A stretch of DNA of 64,000 nt from Vreelandella sedimenti. GTDB lineage: Bacteria > Pseudomonadota > Gammaproteobacteria > Pseudomonadales > Halomonadaceae. Position numbers and translations under genes: made by a program. Each line of letters begins with the position of its first letter. Position 1 is the first letter of the stretch. Location: NCBI RefSeq assembly GCF_013416325.1, contig NZ_JACCGK010000007.1, positions 62,001-126,000 of the forward strand, in the 5' to 3' direction. Below the pieces are notes generated by a model, which did not search any database, was not told the DNA's origin, and was given only the letters and a program-made list of their open reading frames with translations. Of this stretch, positions 58,797 through 64,000 are shown one piece after another.

Positions 58797-58909
58797 GGCA
58801 TCTCTCCTGAGGCAGACCTGAACACAGGCAGGCGGGGCAGCCCCGCTGTATAAACCCGTTATCAGGGTCGGCTAACTAACACCGGTTATACAGGGGCCGG
58901 ATACGCGAA

Positions 58910-58940
58910 GGCGTGCGCTCAAGCGCACGCCATCTTTTTT
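58910..58940. other. Hairpin between tsf and pyrH
   Basis: GGCGTGCGCT and AGCGCACGCC make a ten-base stem (58910-58931). The T run (TCTTTTTT) follows on the plus strand only, opposite to the genes. On the coding strand it lies about 25 bases past the tsf stop and could stabilise the mRNA end or weakly terminate. Confidence 0.5.
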
Positions 58941-58955
58941 CTGAAACCTCTGACC

Positions 58956-59825
58956 TCAGCGACGGCCAGCCTGTTCCATAACTTCTTTAGCGAAGTCGAC
59001 TTCTTCTTTCTCGATACCTTCACCAACTTCAAAGCGTGTGAAGCTTACCACTTCGCCGCCTGCGGCTTTCACGTACTCAGCCACAGTCTGGTTCGGGTCT
59101 TTAACAAACGGCTGCTCGGTCAGGCTGTTTTCTGCCAAGTACTTTTTCAAGCGGCCCTGAACCATTTTCTCTGCGATCTGCTCCGGCTTACCGGCCATAT
59201 CCGGCTGCGCCAGAATAATCGCTTTTTCCTGATCCAACTGCTCTTGGGGCATATCGGCAGGATGCGCAACCGCAGGATTGATCGCCGCCACATGCATCGC
59301 AACGTCTTTCGCGACTTGCGAATTGCCGCCTGTTAGCACGGTCAGAACGCCAATACGGCCACCGTGGACGTACTCGCCTACCAGGCCACCGTCAACAGCG
59401 TTCACTACGATGGCACGACGCACACCGATGTTCTCACCGATTTTCTGAACCAACTGCTCGCGGGCAGTTTCCAGCTCGCCAGCCATAACGGCGGCAACAT
59501 CTTCGCTTTTCGCGGTGAAGAAAGCACCGGCGATTTTGTCAGCAAACGCGATGAAGTTGTCATCACGAGCAACAAAGTCGGTCTCGGAGTTGATTTCAAC
59601 CATTACGCCGTAGCTGCCATCTTCCGCTACACGCGTAACCACTACACCTTCTGCGGCGATACGATCGGCTTTCTTCGCTGCTTTTAGGCCGGAGCTTTTG
59701 CGCAGGTTTTCAATCGCAACTTCGATATCACCGTCGGCTTCGGTGAGTGCTTTTTTACACTCCATCATGCCGAGACCGGTACGTTCGCGAAGTTCCTTGA
59801 CCTGAGAGGCGCTGATAGCTGCCAT
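58956..59825 (-). CDS. tsf: Elongation factor Ts
   Basis: 289 residues. It exchanges GDP on EF-Tu. [18 protein letters not shown], the [13 protein letters not shown] motif that contacts EF-Tu, and the coiled-coil and C-terminal modules are present. It follows rpsB, with a terminator-like hairpin between them. Confidence 0.97.
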   Translation of the reverse strand: MAAISASQVKELRERTGLGMMECKKALTEADGDIEVAIENLRKSSGLKAAKKADRIAAEGVVVTRVAEDGSYGVMVEINSETDFVARDDNFIAFADKIAGAFFTAKSEDVAAVMAGELETAREQLVQKIGENIGVRRAIVVNAVDGGLVGEYVHGGRIGVLTVLTGGNSQVAKDVAMHVAAINPAVAHPADMPQEQLDQEKAIILAQPDMAGKPEQIAEKMVQGRLKKYLAENSLTEQPFVKDPNQTVAEYVKAAGGEVVSFTRFEVGEGIEKEEVDFAKEVMEQAGRR

Positions 59826-59988
59826 GAGAATTCACCTCTGAAATGGTTCTATGAGAGTTAGACGCAACACAGAGTATAGGCATGATAAATGACCATCATG
59901 TATCACACTGCCCTATGTCTCTCTGTATTGCGGGGCCGGTATTGAGTGCCGGCAAATTCGTCCGCTCAGACAGTTCATCTGTAGCGGG

Positions 59989-60011
59989 AAAAAGGGGGCA
60001 AAGCCCCCTTT
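59989..60011 (-). terminator. Terminator-like hairpin between rpsB and tsf
   Basis: AAAGGGGGC and GCCCCCTTT pair perfectly around a three-base loop, followed leftward by TTTTT. It sits about 45 bases after the rpsB stop and should reduce tsf expression relative to rpsB, as a partial terminator does in E. coli. Confidence 0.75.
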
Positions 60012-60053
60012 ATCTTGATGCGGCACACCTGCTCACCGCACCCACTGCTGCGA

Positions 60054-60803
60054 TTACTCGGCGGCAGTGTTGTCTTCAGTTGCAGCGGCCTCTTCGGTCA
60101 CTTCAACAAACTCTTGAGCGTTGGCTTCTTTAGCACGGCCACACGCATCCGCAATCGCTTTTACGTAGATCTGGATAGCGCGGATAGAGTCATCGTTGCC
60201 GGGAATTACGTAGTCAACGCCATCGGGGTTGGAGTTAGTATCCACCACGCCGATAACCGGGATGCCCAGCTTGTTGGCTTCGTTGATCGCGATGCGCTCG
60301 TGGTCAACGTCGATCACGAACAGTGCGTCCGGTAGGCCGCCCATGTTCTTGATACCGCCGATAGAACGCTCAAGCTTGTCCTGCTCGCGAGTCGCCATCA
60401 AGACTTCTTTCTTGGTCAGCTTCTCGAAAGTGCCGTCTTCGCGCATGGTTTCAAGATCACGCAGACGCTTAATGGACTGACGGATGGTCTTGAAGTTAGT
60501 CAACATGCCGCCCAACCAGCGATGGTTGACGAAAGGCTGACCAGCACGGTTAGCTTCTTCTTTAATTACCTTGCTAGCGCTGCGCTTGGTGCCAACAAAC
60601 AAAATTTTGTTGTTGGATGCCGCCATCTTCTCGACCACATCGATCGCTTCGTTCAGCGCCGGAAGGGTGTGCTCAAGGTTGATGATGTGAATCTTGTTGC
60701 GCGCGCCGAAGATAAATTTGCTCATCTTCGGATTCCAGTACTTGGTCTGGTGGCCGAAGTGAGCACCTGCTTTAAGCAGGTCACGCATATTAACGTGAGA
60801 CAT
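60054..60803 (-). CDS. rpsB: 30S ribosomal protein S2
   Basis: 249 residues. Opening [20 protein letters not shown], with [17 protein letters not shown] and [16 protein letters not shown], is typical. The C-terminal tail is acidic ([16 protein letters not shown]). AGGAGTTCTACC precedes the ATG. It heads the leftward cluster and faces map, a widespread arrangement. Confidence 0.98.
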   Translation of the reverse strand: MSHVNMRDLLKAGAHFGHQTKYWNPKMSKFIFGARNKIHIINLEHTLPALNEAIDVVEKMAASNNKILFVGTKRSASKVIKEEANRAGQPFVNHRWLGGMLTNFKTIRQSIKRLRDLETMREDGTFEKLTKKEVLMATREQDKLERSIGGIKNMGGLPDALFVIDVDHERIAINEANKLGIPVIGVVDTNSNPDGVDYVIPGNDDSIRAIQIYVKAIADACGRAKEANAQEFVEVTEEAAATEDNTAAE

Positions 60804-61037
60804 GGTAGAACTCCTAAAACTCGGGTTAGGCCTCCACGCACCCCATGGATCCGACCGTTGACCACGTTAGACGCTGCCAGCGGCACCCGGGACCATGTGC
60901 CGGTGCATGTGTGTTTTTAAGGCTTGATAGTAAGCATCGCGCCCGTAAGTCGAGCACGCTGCGGATTCATCGCCCTGCCCTACTGCGTACTTCCCAGCCA
61001 AGAAGCTCGGAATCACGATTGCAGGAAAGCGCGCGGC
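60804..61037 (-). promoter_or_regulatory. rpsB leader, candidate S2-responsive element
   Basis: The leader between the probable promoter and rpsB is about 230 bases and holds no gene. Near the start codon it has GGATCCATGGGGTGCGTGG followed by AGGCCTAACCC and the ribosome site. E. coli rpsB has a conserved leader through which S2 represses its own operon; the resemblance is from memory. Confidence 0.45.
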
Positions 61038-61066
61038 TTTATACCATAGATCATTGCCAAGATGAA
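61038..61066 (-). promoter_or_regulatory. Candidate rpsB promoter (extended -10)
   Basis: Read leftward, TGG-TATAAA is an extended -10 box; 17 bases upstream TTCATC is a poor -35. It lies about 235 bases before rpsB and about 70 bases before the divergent map start. Confidence 0.4.
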
Positions 61067-61135
61067 GTCGCACCCCGTTTGACGGTCTTAAATTGCGCCA
61101 TTCAATTTTCCATTCTGCATTCATATCGAGCATTC

Positions 61136-61927
61136 ATGAACGTTCCTATCAAGACGCCTTCTGAAATCGAACACATGCGCGAAGCCGGGCGCCAAGCGGC
61201 TAGCGTGATTGAAATGATCACCCCGCACATCCAGGCGGGCATTAGTACGGGGGAGATCGACCGTCTTTGTCATGAGTATATTGTTAACGAGCTGGGTTCG
61301 ACCCCTGCACCGCTGAACTACCATGGTTTTCCCAAGGCGACCTGCACGTCGATCAACCATGTGGTGTGCCACGGCATCCCCGACGACGCCAAGAAGCTCA
61401 AAAATGGCGATATCATGAATCTGGATATCACCGTTAAGACCACCGACGGCTACCATGGCGACTCCAGCGTGATGTTCGTAGTGGGTGAGACGATTCAGGG
61501 CGAACGGCTGTGTCGCATTACTCAGGAATGCCTGTATAAAAGCATCGAGCTGGTGAAGCCCGGTGTGCGCCTCTCGGAGCTTGCCCGCGTGATTCAAAAA
61601 CATGCCGAAAGCAACGGCTACTCCGTCGTTCGCGACTTCTGCGGCCACGGCATTGGCGCCGAATTCCACGAAGAGCCGCAGTTTTTACACTACGACGGCT
61701 ACGCACTGGATGCCGACATTCAGCTCGCCGCAGGCATGTGCTTTACCATCGAGCCGATGATCAACGTCGGCGGGTATAAAACCAAGGTGCTACGCGATGG
61801 CTGGACCGCCGTTACCAAAGATCGTAGCCTTTCAGCGCAGTGGGAACATACGCTGCTGGTGACCGAGGGCGGTGTAGAAGTACTGACCGCGCGTGGCGAT
61901 GAAGACTTCAGTTTTCTACCCAACTGA
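61136..61927 (+). CDS. map: Methionine aminopeptidase
   Basis: 263 residues from ATG 61136; the frame is open further upstream, but MNVPIKTPSEIEHMREAGR is the family start. The metal ligands are in NLDITVKTTDGYHGDSSVMF, GHGIGAEFHEEPQ and CFTIEPMINVG. It removes the initiator Met. Its stop overlaps the glnD ATG (TGATG). Confidence 0.97.
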   Translation: MNVPIKTPSEIEHMREAGRQAASVIEMITPHIQAGISTGEIDRLCHEYIVNELGSTPAPLNYHGFPKATCTSINHVVCHGIPDDAKKLKNGDIMNLDITVKTTDGYHGDSSVMFVVGETIQGERLCRITQECLYKSIELVKPGVRLSELARVIQKHAESNGYSVVRDFCGHGIGAEFHEEPQFLHYDGYALDADIQLAAGMCFTIEPMINVGGYKTKVLRDGWTAVTKDRSLSAQWEHTLLVTEGGVEVLTARGDEDFSFLPN

Positions 61928-64000
61928 TGCTACTACACCACCACCGGTTTGAGCCGGACACCACGCTTTACGACCTGGATCTTTTCCGCACTGAGCTGGC
62001 CGGATCTCGCTCGCCGGTAGCCCCCTTTAAGGCCGCGCTGCGCGAGCTACAGGCGCGTCTGGACGACCAGTTTCGCGCTGGTGCAGACATTCGCGACCTT
62101 GTGCGCGGCCGCGCCTGGTACCTGGATCAGCTGCTGGCGATTGCCTGGGCACAGCATGAGTGGCCCGACGATGGTATTGCACTGGTGGCGGTAGGCGGCT
62201 ATGGCCGTGGTGAGCTACACCCCCACTCTGATATCGACCTGCTGCTGCTACTGGAGCAGGACGATGATACCGCCTATCGTGAACCGCTGACCGCCTTTAT
62301 TACCTTCTTGTGGGATATTGGCCTGGAAATTGGTCATAGCGTTCGCTCGCTTAGCGACTGCGAGCGGGAAGCCGAAGCAGATGTCACGGTGATTACCAAC
62401 CTGCTCGAATCTCGCCTGATTGCGGGACCAGAGAGTCTGCGCGAAGCGATGCGCGAACGCCTCAGCGCCGAACATATTTGGCCCGCCGACCGCTTTTTTG
62501 AAGCCAAGTGGCAGGAGCAGATTTCCCGCCACTACCGCTACAACAACTCCGAGTACCACTTAGAACCGAACCTTAAAAGCTCCCCCGGCGGGCTACGCGA
62601 TATCCAGATGATCGGCTGGGTGGCCAAACGCCACTTCGGTACAGAGCAGTACACCGATATCGTCGCAAACGGCTTTATGAACGATGCCGAACTGCGCATT
62701 TTAAGCCAAGGGCAGGCGTTCTTGTGGCAGGTGCGTTATGCCCTGCATATGCTTACCGACCGCGCCGAAGACCGCCTGCTGTTTGATCACCAGCGCACCA
62801 TCGCTGAAATGTTTGGCTTTCGCGATACGCCGGAACGTCTGGCGGTTGAACAGTTCATGAAGCGCTACTACCGGCATGTCACCGCGCTGGCGGGACTCAA
62901 CGATATGCTGCTGCAGCACTTTGACGAGGTCATCCTGCGCGGCAAAGAGGCGCTGGAAACCGTCAAACTCAACGAGCGCTTCGAGACCAAAGGCGGCTAT
63001 ATCCAGGTGCGCTCGCGGACACTTTTCCGTGAACGCCCTGCGGCGATGCTGGAGCTATTCCTGCTGATGGCCAAGCACCCCGAAATCGAAGGAGTGCGTG
63101 CCGATACCATCCGACTAATTCGCGATCATCGCCACCAGATTGACGACCACTACCGGGAAGATCCGCGCCATCAGAGGCTCTTTATGGCTATTCTGCGCGC
63201 CCCCGGCAATGTACCCCGCCAGTTGCGGCGCATGAACCGCTACGGGATTCTGGGCAAATACCTGCCCGAATTTGGCCGCGCCATAGGGCTGATGCAGCAC
63301 GACCTTTTCCACATTTACACAGTCGATGCCCACACCCTGCTGCTGCTCAAATTTCTGCACAATTTCCGCAAACCGGAAGCGAAGGGTGACTTTCCTGTGG
63401 CGGTGGCATTGATGCAGCAGTTGCCCAAGCTCGACCTGCTGTGGATCGCCGGACTGTTTCACGACATTGGCAAGGGGCGCGGCGGCGATCACTCGGAAAT
63501 TGGCGCCCGGGACGTTGAGCATTTTTGCCAGCGCCACCACGTCTCGCCCCACGACACTAACCTGGTCAGTTGGCTGGTTGAGCACCATCTATTGATGTCG
63601 ATGACCGCGCAAAAGCGCGATATCAGCGACCCCGATGTGATTCGTGATTTTGCCTTGATCCTGCGTAACGAAACGCGCCTGGACTACCTTTACGTGCTCA
63701 CCGTGGCCGACATCAATGCCACCAACCCCACACTGTGGAACGGCTGGCGGGCGTCGCTGCTGCGCCAGCTGTACGCCGAAACCAAGCGTGCCCTGCGCCG
63801 CGGCCTGAATAATCCGCCCGACCGCGACGACTGGGTGCGGGAAACGCGCACCGAAGCACGCTCTTTGCTGCAAACCATCGGCGTTAATCGTGAACAAATC
63901 GATCATCTTTGGGAATCGCTAGGGGAAGACTACTTCCTGCAGTACGCCCCCAGCGAAATCGTTTGGCAGACCCAGGGCATTCTCAATCACAACCAGTCGC
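61927..64000 (+). CDS. glnD: [Protein-PII] uridylyltransferase (3' end outside window)
   Basis: 691 codons are visible of about 890 expected. It senses glutamine and adds or removes UMP on PII proteins. The nucleotidyltransferase site is VGGYGRGELHPHSDIDLLLL; the GlnE/GlnD linker LEPNLKSSPGGLRDIQMIGW and the HD domain (WIAGLFHDIGKGRGGDHSEI) follow. The ACT sensor domains lie beyond the window. It is translationally coupled to map by TGATG. Confidence 0.96.
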   Translation, partial: MLLHHHRFEPDTTLYDLDLFRTELAGSRSPVAPFKAALRELQARLDDQFRAGADIRDLVRGRAWYLDQLLAIAWAQHEWPDDGIALVAVGGYGRGELHPHSDIDLLLLLEQDDDTAYREPLTAFITFLWDIGLEIGHSVRSLSDCEREAEADVTVITNLLESRLIAGPESLREAMRERLSAEHIWPADRFFEAKWQEQISRHYRYNNSEYHLEPNLKSSPGGLRDIQMIGWVAKRHFGTEQYTDIVANGFMNDAELRILSQGQAFLWQVRYALHMLTDRAEDRLLFDHQRTIAEMFGFRDTPERLAVEQFMKRYYRHVTALAGLNDMLLQHFDEVILRGKEALETVKLNERFETKGGYIQVRSRTLFRERPAAMLELFLLMAKHPEIEGVRADTIRLIRDHRHQIDDHYREDPRHQRLFMAILRAPGNVPRQLRRMNRYGILGKYLPEFGRAIGLMQHDLFHIYTVDAHTLLLLKFLHNFRKPEAKGDFPVAVALMQQLPKLDLLWIAGLFHDIGKGRGGDHSEIGARDVEHFCQRHHVSPHDTNLVSWLVEHHLLMSMTAQKRDISDPDVIRDFALILRNETRLDYLYVLTVADINATNPTLWNGWRASLLRQLYAETKRALRRGLNNPPDRDDWVRETRTEARSLLQTIGVNREQIDHLWESLGEDYFLQYAPSEIVWQTQGILNHNQS

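Overview
The window reads as a chromosomal segment of a Halomonas-like gammaproteobacterium (Halomonadaceae). This rests on recognised gene content and order, not on a database search. No tRNA, rRNA, CRISPR array, prophage or intact insertion sequence was seen.

Layout. (a) 1-2.6 kb: the 5' part of an exported phytase/esterase-like protein, then the iron-storage pair bfr/bfd with a possible Fur site, and an RDD membrane protein. (b) 2.7-13.2 kb: lptG-lptF facing pepA, then ilvE, holC, a Spy-like periplasmic protein on the other strand, an MFS carrier and valS. This is the usual lptFG/pepA/holC/valS block with ilvE and two extra genes inserted. (c) 13.2-17.2 kb: a decaying accessory patch. It holds a CLC channel whose gating glutamate position is tyrosine, an overlapping solute-binding-protein gene stopped exactly at the end of its signal peptide, the tail of an antitoxin-type HTH gene, a cut-off GNAT gene and a frameshifted flavin-binding (PPOX) gene. 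(d) 17.5-25.7 kb: a tightly packed run of a small-molecule kinase homologue, a YnjBCD-type ABC importer, two glycosyltransferases of the types known from arsenosugar neighbourhoods, and a TVP38 membrane domain fused to a disulfide reductase. This is the best candidate for an uncharacterised pathway. (e) 25.7-36.5 kb: an HTH regulator facing a diguanylate cyclase, a SelD-fusion-type flavoprotein standing alone, two lipoproteins, gloA, a DUF457 and a DUF3087 membrane protein, a DAHP synthase behind two aromatic-rich leader ORFs, a 42-residue membrane protein, then fre and ubiD. (f) 36.5-42 kb: rho with a long empty leader, ppx, tilS and accA. (g) 42-64 kb: the conserved envelope and translation cluster read leftward (rpsB-tsf-pyrH-frr-uppS-cdsA-dxr-rseP-bamA-skp-lpxD-fabZ-lpxA-lpxB-rnhB-dnaE-accA-tilS), with map-glnD leaving in the opposite direction. 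A palindromic intergenic repeat lies between rnhB and dnaE.

How the parts work together. The large leftward cluster joins translation factors, isoprenoid and phospholipid precursors (dxr, uppS, cdsA), outer-membrane assembly (rseP, bamA, skp), lipid A synthesis (lpxD, fabZ, lpxA, lpxB) and fatty-acid entry (accA). lptF/lptG at the other end of the window export the finished LPS. The accessory stretches c and d look like later insertions between conserved blocks; c is eroding while d appears intact.

Start codons were re-chosen where an internal start had a better Shine-Dalgarno sequence or a better fit to the family. The alternative is stated in each case.
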